The notes under the pieces: generated by a model
The model's input: only the letters and a program-made list of their open reading frames with translations
What the model was told of the DNA's origin: nothing
Databases searched by the model: none
Shown here: one piece after another, positions 8,503 through 18,169 of the stretch
Numbering within the stretch: the stretch's first letter is position 1
Layout of the letters: every line of letters begins with the position of its first letter
Translations under genes and position numbers: made by a program
Assembly (NCBI RefSeq): GCF_007747445.1
Contig: NZ_CP036425.1
Coordinates: forward strand, 2,836,175-2,900,174
Length of the DNA: 64,000 nucleotides
From: Poriferisphaera corsica
GTDB lineage: Bacteria; Planctomycetota; Phycisphaerae; Phycisphaerales; Phycisphaeraceae
Direction: 5' to 3'

Positions 8503-9576
8503 ATGAATAAACAGCGAATCCCTACATTTATAGTAGGAGCTTTGGTAGGCATCTTAATTGCGACGATCATGTTCTCATTTATCGTTCGAAGCAATAACTC
8601 GATTGATGAATCGCACACGAACCAATCCAACAGCAATGTCACACTTGTGAAGCAAGACAGACCTCAAAAAGCACGAACGTTGCAACTCGCTCACAACCTC
8701 GGACAACACGATCCCGTGCATATCGCAATGGAGAAATTTGCCGAGCTGGTGACCAAGCATTCCAATGGCTCACTCAAGGTTGTCATCTATCCCAACGCCA
8801 CACTCGGCACGCAAACACAATGCCTCGAAAACTTGCAGCAAGGCCAGCTCGCGATGACAAAATCATCCGCAGCACCTATTGAAAACTTTATCCCTGAATA
8901 TGCCGTCTTCAGTTTGCCCTATGTATTCAAAAATAACGAACACTATTGGCAGATCCTCAACGGCCCAATCGGCCAAGAACTCCTCACCCTTGGCAAAAAC
9001 AAGGGACTCATTGGCATCTGCTACTACGACGCCGGGGCACGCAGTTTTTACACCAAAACAAAACCCATCATGACACCCGACGACCTAGACAAAGTCAAAA
9101 TCCGAGTCATGAAAAGCAGTCCCACTGCGGTCAAACTCATCAGCACCCTCGGTGGCTCCCCTACCCCGATGAATTTTGGCGACCTCTATACCGGACTTCA
9201 ATCAAATCTCGTAGGTGGTGCTGAAAACAACCTCCCGTCCTACCTCAATAGCCGACACTACGAAGTCACAAAATACTACAGCTTCAATGAACACACACGT
9301 GTTCCTGACATGCTACTTTTCAGCACAGAAATCTGGGACACCCTCAACGAACAGCAGCAAACTTGGATCAAGCAAGCCGCTCAAGAATCAAGCGACTTCC
9401 AACGTACACTCTGGGAAAAAGCATCAAGCGAAGCTTTGGAAAAAATCAAGGCTGCCGGCGTTGAAGTCTCCTATCCCAATCCCACCCCATTCCGCGCTCG
9501 CGTCAAGCCCATGCATGACCAAGCCATGAACACCGCTGCTGGCCCTTATTTAAAACGTATTCTTGAGACACCATAA
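8503..9576 (+). CDS. dctP: TRAP transporter solute-binding protein, DctP family
   Basis: The 357-residue product has an uncleaved or cleavable N-terminal hydrophobic segment (residues 8-30) and a DctP/SiaP-type periplasmic binding fold: LQLAHNLGQHDPVHIAMEKFAELV, then YPNATLGTQTQCLENLQQGQL. The family Arg that contacts the carboxylate is in KVKIRVMKSSP, and the following GGSPTPMNFGDLYTGLQ and GAENNLPSY stretches are typical. It binds an organic acid (C4-dicarboxylate, sugar acid or sialic acid) and delivers it to the DctQM membrane complex, driven by the sodium gradient. The ATG is preceded by AAGAGGTG. The stop overlaps the dctQ start. Confidence 0.92.
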   Translation: MNKQRIPTFIVGALVGILIATIMFSFIVRSNNSIDESHTNQSNSNVTLVKQDRPQKARTLQLAHNLGQHDPVHIAMEKFAELVTKHSNGSLKVVIYPNATLGTQTQCLENLQQGQLAMTKSSAAPIENFIPEYAVFSLPYVFKNNEHYWQILNGPIGQELLTLGKNKGLIGICYYDAGARSFYTKTKPIMTPDDLDKVKIRVMKSSPTAVKLISTLGGSPTPMNFGDLYTGLQSNLVGGAENNLPSYLNSRHYEVTKYYSFNEHTRVPDMLLFSTEIWDTLNEQQQTWIKQAAQESSDFQRTLWEKASSEALEKIKAAGVEVSYPNPTPFRARVKPMHDQAMNTAAGPYLKRILETP

Positions 9577-10103
9577 TGTCTGAGCAAAACGAAACTAAAA
9601 GTAAAAGCATCTTTACGATCGCGCTCGAATGGGTCGTCATCGTCATCATGTTCACACTGACCATCGATGTCATCTGGGGTGTTTTCTCACGCTACGTCAT
9701 CGGCCGCCAAAGCCAATGGACAGATGAATTAGCCACAACACTCTTAATCTGGGTTGCCATGCTTGGCGCCGCCCTCGCTTATGCCGAACACAAGCATCTA
9801 GGTATCGACTACCTCGTTCTGAAATGCTCAAGTGCGGTCAGATCATTTTTAGAAATCTTCACACATATTCTCGTTATTGCCTTTGCTGGCACCGTCATGA
9901 TCTACGGCGGCTTCAACCTCTGCTTCGCACGCTACGACTCTGGACAGATGATGGCCGCTCTCGGCGTCTCAAAAGCATACTTCTATCTCGCCGTCCCAAT
10001 TGCCGGCCTGTTCATCGTTGGCTACGCCGCCCACAATATCTACACCATCTTCACGCAGCACAGCCCATCCATCAGTGAACATCAGATTGAGGATGTCGAT
10101 TAA
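9576..10103 (+). CDS. dctQ: TRAP transporter small permease, DctQ family
   Basis: This 175-residue protein has four predicted membrane segments and the family pattern (FSRYVIGRQSQWTDELATTLLIWVAMLG, shown here as the motif around SQWTDELA; later HKHLGIDYL). DctQ supports the large permease DctM and contacts the solute-binding protein. The start ATG overlaps the dctP stop (TAATG), and the stop overlaps the dctM start, so the three genes are translationally coupled in one operon. Confidence 0.92.
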   Translation: MSEQNETKSKSIFTIALEWVVIVIMFTLTIDVIWGVFSRYVIGRQSQWTDELATTLLIWVAMLGAALAYAEHKHLGIDYLVLKCSSAVRSFLEIFTHILVIAFAGTVMIYGGFNLCFARYDSGQMMAALGVSKAYFYLAVPIAGLFIVGYAAHNIYTIFTQHSPSISEHQIEDVD

Positions 10104-11398
10104 TGAATGAACAAAGCCTCATCCTGGTCATCAGCTTCTTTGCAATGATGCTCATGAACATCCCCATCGCATTTGCGATCGGAATCAGCACATTCCTTGC
10201 AATCTTCGCCGCCAACGACGTCAGCGCAACAAACATCATCTCTCAAAGAATGGCCGGTGGTATCGAAAGTACTTCGTTACTCGCCATCCCATTCTTCATC
10301 TTAGCTGGCAACCTCATGGGCTCAGGCGGTATGGCACGCCGACTCATCGATTTCGCCAATTCAATCGTCGGCCGCTTCAACGGCGGCCTTAGCTACGTCA
10401 ACGTCCTCACCTGCATGATGTTCGGCGCAATCAGTGGCTCCGCTGCTGCCGCAGTCTCCTCAATCGGCGGCTTCATGATCCCTGAGATGCAGCGCAAAGG
10501 ATACGACCGCGACTTCACCGTCGCCGTCACAACCACCGCAGCAACCACTGGCCTCGTCATCCCACCCAGCAATATCATGATCGTCTACGCCGTAGCCGCT
10601 CAAAACGTCTCCATCGCCGCGATCTTCATCGCGGGTGTCGTCCCCGGCATTGTGATGGGATTACTTATCATGGGTGTTTGTGCCCTCTTCAGCCTCGGTA
10701 ATCGCACGCAATCAAGCGACGCATTCAGCATCATCAACATCCTGAAATCCGGCTTAAGCGCCATCCCCAGCCTCCTTCTCATCGTCATCGTTCTCGGCGG
10801 CATCATCGGCGGCATTTTCTCCGCGACTGAAGCATCTGCCATCGCCGTCGCATACGCATGGCTACTCGGCACAGTCATGTACCGTGAAATAAGCCTTAAA
10901 GAACTCCCGCCTATCCTCCTCAAATCGGCCATCACCACAGCCATTGTTTTCCTACTCATCTCAACCAGCTCTGCGATGAGCTGGTTCCTGGCTTACGAAC
11001 AGCTCCCCCAACTCATCAGCGAAACACTCATCAACCTCACTGATAGCCCCATCATTATCTTCCTCATCATCAACATCGTTCTCCTCATCGTCGGCACGTT
11101 CATGGACATGACCCCTGCCGTCCTAATTTTCACACCCATCTTCCTCCCCATTGCAATGAACCTCGGTATGGATCCCGTTCAATTCGGCGTCATGATGATC
11201 GTCAACCTCTGCATCGGCCTCTGCACCCCACCTGTCGGTACATGTTTATTCATCGGCTGTAGTGTCGGCAAAACAAGCATCGCAAAAGTCGCAGGACCAA
11301 TGATCCCCTTCTTCATCGCGATGATCCTCGCCCTCCTACTCACAACATACTACGCACCACTCACCATGTGGCTACCTGGCTTCTTCAACCAAACATAA
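10103..11398 (+). CDS. dctM: TRAP transporter large permease, DctM family
   Basis: The 431-residue membrane protein has about 12 membrane segments. Family motifs are NIPIAFAIGIS near the start, AIPFFILAGNLMGSGG, MMFGAISGSAAAAVSSIG, and TPPVGTCLFIGCSVGK near the C-terminus. It is the transport channel of the TRAP system and uses the sodium gradient. Length is normal for the family. It is the last gene of the operon; the convergent GH172 gene ends 30 bp beyond. The transported solute cannot be read from the sequence; neighbours in the window (KDG-type kinase, GH172) suggest sugar acids or sugar breakdown only loosely. Confidence 0.93.
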   Translation: MNEQSLILVISFFAMMLMNIPIAFAIGISTFLAIFAANDVSATNIISQRMAGGIESTSLLAIPFFILAGNLMGSGGMARRLIDFANSIVGRFNGGLSYVNVLTCMMFGAISGSAAAAVSSIGGFMIPEMQRKGYDRDFTVAVTTTAATTGLVIPPSNIMIVYAVAAQNVSIAAIFIAGVVPGIVMGLLIMGVCALFSLGNRTQSSDAFSIINILKSGLSAIPSLLLIVIVLGGIIGGIFSATEASAIAVAYAWLLGTVMYREISLKELPPILLKSAITTAIVFLLISTSSAMSWFLAYEQLPQLISETLINLTDSPIIIFLIINIVLLIVGTFMDMTPAVLIFTPIFLPIAMNLGMDPVQFGVMMIVNLCIGLCTPPVGTCLFIGCSVGKTSIAKVAGPMIPFFIAMILALLLTTYYAPLTMWLPGFFNQT

Positions 11399-11427
11399 GA
11401 TTGTTTGACCAGATGGTAAATCCACAT

Positions 11428-12564
11428 TCAACGGAAATGAACCGTTTCCTGCCCCACAATCTCAAGATCATCCTTACTCGGTAACTCTGGAAACTTTACA
11501 CTGGGAAGCGTTTGATACCAATACGCAACTGATGTGACATGATCCTGCCGTTGTGCATAACGATGCCCCCAGCTATTCTTCCCTTTTCGCCAACCCAATG
11601 ATTGCACCGTTACCTTTAGATCTTCTTCAAATCGAATCGGATCCGGAACATGCCAGCGGTACAAACCAAACCGTTGATTCGCCATGTACTCGCCATCAGG
11701 TCGAATCACTTGCGGCATCCCAGCGTACGGCCCAGTAAACGCCTGATACCCCTTCTTTGTTGCCGAACAAAATTTCGCATCAAAATTATACGATCCTAAA
11801 AAATAATCCTCCAACCCTGTCCCACAGATCGTCGGATATGCTTCATCCCCATCCATATAAAATTTCACTTCCCCCTCGCCCCACCAACCATCCTCATTCA
11901 CTTGCCAAGTGATATAAGTTCCGACATACTGCCCCCAACCTTTCACACCCTTTAATATCGTGTGCACATCCCCCTTAAGCACCGGCCGTGACTGGTTGTA
12001 ATACGCATGAAAATATCCAACGTCATCACTCACATCACCTACCGCATAGGTAATTTGATAAAACAACGTCAACTGATCATCACCCATATTCTCAACTGTC
12101 ATACGACAACACTTCTTGAACGGCATCGGCCAGAAACAATTCAAACCACTCGCAGGATTCACATTCACTGTCAATGAATTAACCTGCCCATAGTCCTGCC
12201 AACCGTTCGCAAAGAAATCTCCCAGCGGGCATTCAACCGATGGATACGCCTGATCATCCCAATAAATCCGTAGTATGAGATGCTTCCAATGCCCTGTCGG
12301 CGTCATCCAGATATGCTGAATCGTTCCCGATTCATTAATCTCCGCTATCGTCGCGATCTCTCCAGATTTCACATGAATATACGGATTTACTTTCCAACCT
12401 TTCCCTAAAACATCATTAGAATCCGACGCACTGCCTTCACCAACTTCCGCTCTTGCCCCACCAGCTTTTTCACCATTCATATTCTCTGGCGTGATCGATC
12501 GTGTCTTTGATCTCGACAAATTTGCGAGATTACCCATGTGCGAAAATATCACGTCATTCATCAT
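11428..12564 (-). CDS. DUF2961 / GH172-family glycoside hydrolase
   Basis: The 378-residue protein carries the DUF2961 fold now classed as GH172, which includes difructose-dianhydride enzymes and alpha-D-arabinofuranosidases. Seen features: IQHIWMTPTGHWKHLILRI, ECPLGDFFANGW, WWGEGEVKFYMDGD, and the family hallmark CGTGLEDYFLGSYNF. The acidic residues in the WWGEGE and GTGLED stretches match the catalytic region. No signal peptide is evident, so it is probably cytoplasmic. It is convergent with the TRAP operon and has no terminator of its own that I can see. The substrate is unknown. The family is common and often multicopy in Planctomycetes and Bacteroidetes. Confidence 0.85.
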   Translation of the reverse strand: MMNDVIFSHMGNLANLSRSKTRSITPENMNGEKAGGARAEVGEGSASDSNDVLGKGWKVNPYIHVKSGEIATIAEINESGTIQHIWMTPTGHWKHLILRIYWDDQAYPSVECPLGDFFANGWQDYGQVNSLTVNVNPASGLNCFWPMPFKKCCRMTVENMGDDQLTLFYQITYAVGDVSDDVGYFHAYYNQSRPVLKGDVHTILKGVKGWGQYVGTYITWQVNEDGWWGEGEVKFYMDGDEAYPTICGTGLEDYFLGSYNFDAKFCSATKKGYQAFTGPYAGMPQVIRPDGEYMANQRFGLYRWHVPDPIRFEEDLKVTVQSLGWRKGKNSWGHRYAQRQDHVTSVAYWYQTLPSVKFPELPSKDDLEIVGQETVHFR

Positions 12565-12999
12565 GCGTTAACCCTTCATGATTTTGATCCAATAACACCA
12601 ATATGCTAATTGCGTACGTTATCCATTAATCAAATTCGCTGATTAGATTACATTGAAATATCAAGCTGAATTCAAGCCGGCTATCAATGATGACTACACA
12701 CAAAAATTCCGATTTTATGATCACAATTCTTATGCCATTGCTGCCAACATCCACGATATCGATATTTTTTTTCAAGATCATTTATAAATGATAATTGCCC
12801 ACATACCTCTTACTGAACAAAAACATAATAGTCTTTCGTCTCAGACGTCATATCATTTCCACCGACGCATAAACCATAGATGAAATCTAAACAAAATAAG
12901 AATTGATATACAAATTTTTTAAACGCGATTATATTGCACGAATACCATCGACTCACAGTATCTCATTCTAAATCATAACTTACAGATATTACACAACCT
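12565..12999. other. Intergenic region between divergent genes
   Basis: About 430 bp of AT-rich sequence between the divergent GH172 and serine hydrolase genes. It must hold both promoters, but none stands out. No gene or repeat is seen. Confidence 0.45.
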
Positions 13000-14043
13000 A
13001 TGATCAGTAAAATCACAAACACACTTCACCATTCTTGCAAGCTTGTCATTTCTTCCATCACCGCACTTCTTGCTCAAACCGTTGCCAATGCTGACCTCAA
13101 TAATATTCATCTTCCTGAGGGAACCGGTATATCTGCAGCCATTATCTCTGAAAACAATGTCAAATTTCTACAATTTGGCAATCCGAATTTCAACGAACAT
13201 TCTCGCTTTGAAATTGGCTCTGTTACCAAAACCTTCACCGCCCTGGCTGTTGCTCTGCACAATATTGATCACCCAGATTTTTTAGATACTGAATTGTCCA
13301 GCATCATAACGGAGATCAAAAATAATAAGATTGCAAGCATCACTCCCCGATTGCTTTCAACACACACCTCAGGACTCCCTCGTCTTTCAGCGAGCACCCA
13401 GCTTAAAGCAATCTTTAATACCTCCGATCCATACAAACACCAGACTGCTCAAATACTCATTCAAAATCTCAACATGCTAAAACAACGCTCAACAAAACAA
13501 ATCTATACCTACTCAAATTTCGGCTACGCAGTCCTTGGGTTAGCACTCGAAAAAGACATTAAACAACCCTACTCAACCATTATCTCTAACAAGATTCTCA
13601 AACCCCTCAAAATGAATCAATCTTTTGTTCATTACACACCGGAAAACCAAAAAACCGTCGTCACTGGCTACGATGAAAAAGCAACCCCCACTTCAGTTTG
13701 GCATTTCAAAGCGTCCGCGCCAGCTGGCGCAATCAAAAGCTCCGCTTATGATCTGTCGCTCTATATCCAAGCATATCTTTCTCCCAACGACACAACACTC
13801 AGTCTCGCTATGGCCAACACAATCAAAACACAACACAAAATCAATGAACAACTCTCAATCGGCCTAGGATGGCATATTCAAATCCATGAAGACCAAAAAA
13901 TTTATTGGCATAACGGCGGTACCGGCGGGTATCGCTCATTCATTGGCTTCAATCCCACCACACGCAAGGGCATTGTGTTACTCTCAAATTACGCAGGCAT
14001 TAAGCAACTTGACCAAACGGGCTTAGAAATTCTATCCCAATAA
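13000..14043 (+). CDS. Secreted serine hydrolase, beta-lactamase class C / DD-peptidase family
   Basis: The 347-residue protein has an N-terminal signal-like segment (residues 1-31, ending TVANA). It shows the three active-site motifs of penicillin-recognising serine hydrolases: SVTK (in EIGSVTKTFTALA), the YSN motif (TYSNFGYAVLG) and the third box HNGGTGGYRSF. Family members include DD-carboxypeptidases, esterases and class C beta-lactamases, and these cannot be told apart here. A second, much larger member lies at 21139-23409. There is no obvious ribosome site at the ATG, but the signal peptide supports the start. Confidence 0.85.
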   Translation: MISKITNTLHHSCKLVISSITALLAQTVANADLNNIHLPEGTGISAAIISENNVKFLQFGNPNFNEHSRFEIGSVTKTFTALAVALHNIDHPDFLDTELSSIITEIKNNKIASITPRLLSTHTSGLPRLSASTQLKAIFNTSDPYKHQTAQILIQNLNMLKQRSTKQIYTYSNFGYAVLGLALEKDIKQPYSTIISNKILKPLKMNQSFVHYTPENQKTVVTGYDEKATPTSVWHFKASAPAGAIKSSAYDLSLYIQAYLSPNDTTLSLAMANTIKTQHKINEQLSIGLGWHIQIHEDQKIYWHNGGTGGYRSFIGFNPTTRKGIVLLSNYAGIKQLDQTGLEILSQ

Positions 14044-14143
14044 ACACAACGCCCAACATAAAACACCATGACAGCAACAATCAAAGTGTCCTAAATAAAT
14101 TGACAGATTCCTAAGAAACTTCATTCTTCGTTATCATATTTTC

Positions 14144-14563
14144 ATGGCAACACATCAAGATCAAATCCAATTTTCCACTCGTCCCAATGGTGATATGCAC
14201 GACATCACCGAGCAAGTACAAACAATCGTATCCGCTTCAAACATCCAAACTGGCATCGCCCATATATTCAACGTAGGTTCGACCGCTGTCATTGGCACCA
14301 TTGAGTACGAGCCTGGCCTCATCAGCGATTTACCCAGTATCCTAAACAAGCTGATGCCTCCTTCTAAGCATTACGGCCACGAGCAAACATGGCATGATGG
14401 CAACGGGCATTCGCACCTTCAAGCCTCAACTCTCGGCCCATCCGAATCCATTCCTATCGCAAACAATCAACTCGTGTTAGGTACCTGGCAACAAATCTTT
14501 CATCTCGAATGCGATAACAAACCACGCGATCGAGCCGTCATTGTAACAATCCTCGGCAACTGA
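14144..14563 (+). CDS. yjbQ: YjbQ / UPF0047 family protein
   Basis: The 139-residue protein fits the YjbQ family: GIAHIFNVGSTAVIGTIEYE, a central YGHEQTWHDGNGHSHLQAS with the metal-binding His residues, GPSESIP, and LGTWQQIFHLECD near the end. Members have weak thiamine-phosphate synthase activity in vitro and their real role is uncertain. The central section holds the conserved HxH group. The gene ends just before a bidirectional terminator shared with the convergent autotransporter gene. Confidence 0.9.
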   Translation: MATHQDQIQFSTRPNGDMHDITEQVQTIVSASNIQTGIAHIFNVGSTAVIGTIEYEPGLISDLPSILNKLMPPSKHYGHEQTWHDGNGHSHLQASTLGPSESIPIANNQLVLGTWQQIFHLECDNKPRDRAVIVTILGN

Positions 14564-14630
14564 CCCACGCCAAACGCATACCCTGTTTCATATGACTGCT
14601 TCATACTAAATTCACCAAACCAATCAAATA

Positions 14631-14662
14631 AAAACCCTGCTCATTGAGTTGAGCAGGGTTTT
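14631..14662. terminator. Bidirectional terminator between yjbQ and the autotransporter gene
   Basis: The stem AAAACCCTGCTCA/TGAGCAGGGTTTT has a short loop and has T-tracts in both directions. Confidence 0.88.
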
Positions 14663-14697
14663 CTGATGTCTATCAATTTGATTGTTCTAGGATCAAC

Positions 14698-17691
14698 TTA
14701 GAAGGTAAAACGCATACCGCCACGGAAGGTGTGGATGCTGTATTCGTTTTCACCGAATTCGCCATCATAGAAAAGATACAAGCTGTCGCCTGATTCACGG
14801 TTGTAAGCAGTAATACCGAAACCGCCAATAAATGCATTCTCAGTGAGTTCACGCGTATTGAACTCGAATGAACCACCAGTCGCACCTGCAAAGCGAGCGG
14901 TCATTGATTCTGATGTGTCATAGAACTGGTGCTGATATGCTGCGTGCACTTCCGGCATGAAAGTGACACGGTCCCAGTCAATGTTAACACCCGCGTGCAT
15001 GCCTATACGACCGAGCAATGACTTAAGATCCAATTCATTCAGATCAAGATTCAACGCACCAGCGCCTTCTTCGGTGTACTCTTCGACGTTCAAGTTCGCG
15101 AACTCGACCTGAGCATACGGACCAAATGTCCATTCGCGAACAGTAAAGTCATGTCCGATTGTTGCTGCTGCGGTGAACTGGTAACCCGTAGGATCTGATT
15201 TCGCGACGCGGTCAAGCGAGGAGCCAAACTGGATCACACGGTTGTTGTCGTAAACATTGTATCCAAGACCAGCACTACCAGAAACGTATGAACCACCACT
15301 CTGATACGCACCATAAATACCACCGTTCATGGAGTTCACCGTTGATGAGCCACCACCACGAAGGACCTTAGCCTCCGAGTATGAGTAGCCACCATATGCA
15401 CCGACGATCAATTCGTCGCTCAAACGGTAGTCCATACCAACGGTCGCACCGTAAGTTTCCCAGTCGTATCCAACCTGATCCTTGTTGTTGCCAACATCAC
15501 CAAACGTACCGTAACCAGTCACGAAGAAACCGACACGGTTCATCAGATCAGGATCAAATGTGTCTTGTGCAATCACTGCCTGATCTTCAAAGTATGAAGA
15601 TGTCTGCAGAGCCAGATCGTATGCTTCTTCTGGCGTTGCCTTCTCCATGATTGCAGAGAAGTAGTTCTGTGTATGGCTTGACCACAGGTTCTTGTTGTAA
15701 CGAAGATCGTTCAAGCGAGAATTCACGTTGTTATTCTGAGCCTTCACGCCATGGAAGCCCATCGTTACCATCTTGTCCGCAGATTCTTCTGGGCTGATAG
15801 TCAACAGTGCTGGACGGAATTCGCCGGTTGCTTGATTATTGAACGCATCAATCACAACCTTCATGTCACCTGTGAGCGTTGGATCAACACGGATCTCTTG
15901 GAGTACCTTCGCAACAGCCATCTCATTATCAGTCTTAGCAATCTGATCGTATGGCTTGACTGACATCTCAACAAAGTAATCAGTACTAGTACCTGCCGTT
16001 TCTTCAACAAACTGGAAGTTAAATTCGTCTGGCAGATCGTCAACATGAACCTTAGCAGGATCAAAATTGACATTAATGGTATTCGTATTGATCGTGTCAA
16101 GAACCTTATACTTCTGACCATTACGAATAAGATTTACATCACTATATTGAACGACAACTTCTGTATCGTTATCAATCTGAACATCGCCTGTTGCTTCAAT
16201 GGCACCAGTGTACGCGTTGCCATTCACATCTGCTGATACCAGAACATGCATCAGGCTGTGATTTGTCAATGTCAGCTTGCCCGTCACTTTCATATCAGCA
16301 ACAGAACTAATGCTTGAACCAGCAATAAACAAGCGACCGCCATTCAATGTCAACGCACCATCAACAACACCGCCAGTGCGGATCGTTGAAAGCATATGTA
16401 ACTCATCGCGATTCGAATCTTTAAAGCTAGCACCAAAGTAAGCCTGGTTTTCCGCATAAGTCGTGACATTCACATCACCAGTGACCTTTGCGAAGCCAGC
16501 CATACCTAATTCACCAGCATTCACGGTCACATCACCAATGAAATTACCTTTGCCTGGCGTCGAACCAAACAGCACCAAGCTGCCGCCGTTCTTCATGATC
16601 CGATTGGTGCCTTCATCATTAACCGTCACAAAGGTGGTCGTATCAATGACCATACCATTGTTGGTGTTAGAAAAATCACCATTCAAGATCAGACCCGAAC
16701 GATACTTCGCGTCAAGACCGACAAACTCACCAAGAAGATTGGTTGTTGCATTGTTCTGCAGGTCAATCGTTCTTTGAACGCCACCAAAATCCGTGTCACC
16801 AGTAACCGCTAGCACGTTACCACCGGTTACGAAGAAGTCACTGTTGACATCCAAATCGTTGGTAATGCCCTGAAGAGCCAGGAACGGGTTGTACTGTACA
16901 GAATTAAATTCTTCAATATTTGAGTACGCCCGCAGCCCGCCGCCCTCAATCGTCAGCGTGCTTCTCGTTGGTGTACCAGAGCTGATCGCATCCGAGCGAC
17001 CAATTGCAAGAATACCATCATGCAACTCAACACCACCCGCAAACAAGCTCGTACCTTCCATGTAGAGGGTACCTGAGCCATACTTTACAATCTGACTCGT
17101 CGGATTTGATGACTGATACAGACCCGAGATACGCACATCACCGCTAGCCGTCCCAGCGATATCTCCAACCACAACATCACCATCGAAACGTAAACCGCCA
17201 GACAGTTGAATCTCACTCGTACTACGCCCAACCGTTGGATTGTAGTTGAGAATATTCAACCCACCTGCTGTCGCAACGATAGATGTACGAATCTGATGGA
17301 CTGCACTAGCAGAATAACTTTCAATTTTTCCACCCGCCTGGAACAACCACGATTCACCCGGAAGTATGTTGAAACCTTGGCTGGAAGTAAACTGAACCGA
17401 GCCAACATTTTCAATCTGCTTAACTTCGGTAACTCGGTACTGATTATTGAGGTCTGTTGCAAAGGTGATCGTACCACCTGCAATATCACCGGCTGGTGCT
17501 GCGACCGTATTCCAGTTGCCTGCTTCGTCCCAGTTGACTAGATCATTACCGTCGTCATCTTTTGCCCCACCATACCAGGTGTAGTCTGCAGCAAATGATG
17601 GACCAGCAATAAACGCTGTTAATAACAATGCGGTTGAAGGCCGTGCGATTGCGCGCAATGGCGTACGTAAATAATTGATTTGTTTTTTCAT
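14698..17691 (-). CDS. Autotransporter (type Va), large passenger with C-terminal beta-barrel
   Basis: The protein of about 997 residues has a signal peptide (MKKQINYLRTPLRAIARPS, ending FAAD). A repetitive passenger of about 700 residues follows, with beta-helix-like glycine-rich repeats such as GSGTLYMEGTSLFAGGVELH and GNFIGDVTVNAGEL. The last roughly 280 residues form an autotransporter beta-barrel with alternating strands (YGATVGMDYRLSDELIVGAY) and the required C-terminal Phe (GGMRFTF), the signal for BAM insertion. The passenger should therefore be exposed at or released from the cell surface. The start is placed at the ATG at 17691, with AGGG nine bases upstream; the ATG at 17697 is also possible, and the longer open frame upstream is not signal-like. 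The gene is monocistronic. The passenger's function is unknown. Confidence 0.87.
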   Translation of the reverse strand: MKKQINYLRTPLRAIARPSTALLLTAFIAGPSFAADYTWYGGAKDDDGNDLVNWDEAGNWNTVAAPAGDIAGGTITFATDLNNQYRVTEVKQIENVGSVQFTSSQGFNILPGESWLFQAGGKIESYSASAVHQIRTSIVATAGGLNILNYNPTVGRSTSEIQLSGGLRFDGDVVVGDIAGTASGDVRISGLYQSSNPTSQIVKYGSGTLYMEGTSLFAGGVELHDGILAIGRSDAISSGTPTRSTLTIEGGGLRAYSNIEEFNSVQYNPFLALQGITNDLDVNSDFFVTGGNVLAVTGDTDFGGVQRTIDLQNNATTNLLGEFVGLDAKYRSGLILNGDFSNTNNGMVIDTTTFVTVNDEGTNRIMKNGGSLVLFGSTPGKGNFIGDVTVNAGELGMAGFAKVTGDVNVTTYAENQAYFGASFKDSNRDELHMLSTIRTGGVVDGALTLNGGRLFIAGSSISSVADMKVTGKLTLTNHSLMHVLVSADVNGNAYTGAIEATGDVQIDNDTEVVVQYSDVNLIRNGQKYKVLDTINTNTINVNFDPAKVHVDDLPDEFNFQFVEETAGTSTDYFVEMSVKPYDQIAKTDNEMAVAKVLQEIRVDPTLTGDMKVVIDAFNNQATGEFRPALLTISPEESADKMVTMGFHGVKAQNNNVNSRLNDLRYNKNLWSSHTQNYFSAIMEKATPEEAYDLALQTSSYFEDQAVIAQDTFDPDLMNRVGFFVTGYGTFGDVGNNKDQVGYDWETYGATVGMDYRLSDELIVGAYGGYSYSEAKVLRGGGSSTVNSMNGGIYGAYQSGGSYVSGSAGLGYNVYDNNRVIQFGSSLDRVAKSDPTGYQFTAAATIGHDFTVREWTFGPYAQVEFANLNVEEYTEEGAGALNLDLNELDLKSLLGRIGMHAGVNIDWDRVTFMPEVHAAYQHQFYDTSESMTARFAGATGGSFEFNTRELTENAFIGGFGITAYNRESGDSLYLFYDGEFGENEYSIHTFRGGMRFTF

Positions 17692-18134
17692 AGACATCAA
17701 CCCTGATCCAGAAATTTCAGATGCTGTGACAGGGATCAGAACTCTGGCACAGACCCGGAACTGTAACGTCCCTAGCAGCAACGTACTGCGAGTCCCTAGA
17801 ACAATCACTCATAATGTACTTAAATAGCTGAAACAGACAAGTAAGACTTGAATCTTTTTATACCGTTTCATGCCCATTCAATCATCTTTAAACCATTAAT
17901 ACACAAAAGCTTAGAGATAGATTTCGTTCACTGAAAGTTTAATTAGATATCTTGACATGGGAACATTTTTCACCCCTGAGCAACTACGATAGTTTTGAAT
18001 GTCATATTTGCGGTTTTTTAGATTCAATCAAACGATCCTGTATCTTGAGTTTTACACAACGGAAGCCCTGCAAACCCTACTGGTGTTTATAAATCTGGCG
18101 CACAAAATCATCCAAAAATGAGTCTAATTCCTAA
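17692..18134. other. Intergenic region upstream of the autotransporter
   Basis: About 440 bp with no supported gene. On the minus strand TTGTCT and CATTAT (about 17816-17811) with an 18-bp spacer may be the autotransporter promoter. That call is weak. Confidence 0.4.
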
Positions 18135-18163
18135 TCGAAAAAAAGATAGTCAAGTACTATAAT
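18135..18163 (+). promoter_or_regulatory. Promoter of the 18.2-kb structured RNA
   Basis: TCGAAA (18135-18140) is followed after 17 bp by a perfect TATAAT (18158-18163). The start predicted at about 18170 coincides with the first base pairs of the RNA's closing stem. Confidence 0.65.
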
Positions 18164-18169
18164 TACTCT

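Noticed and set aside
17698-17808. A longer start for the autotransporter gene
   Set aside because: The added 37 residues precede the signal peptide and have no signal-like features or ribosome site.
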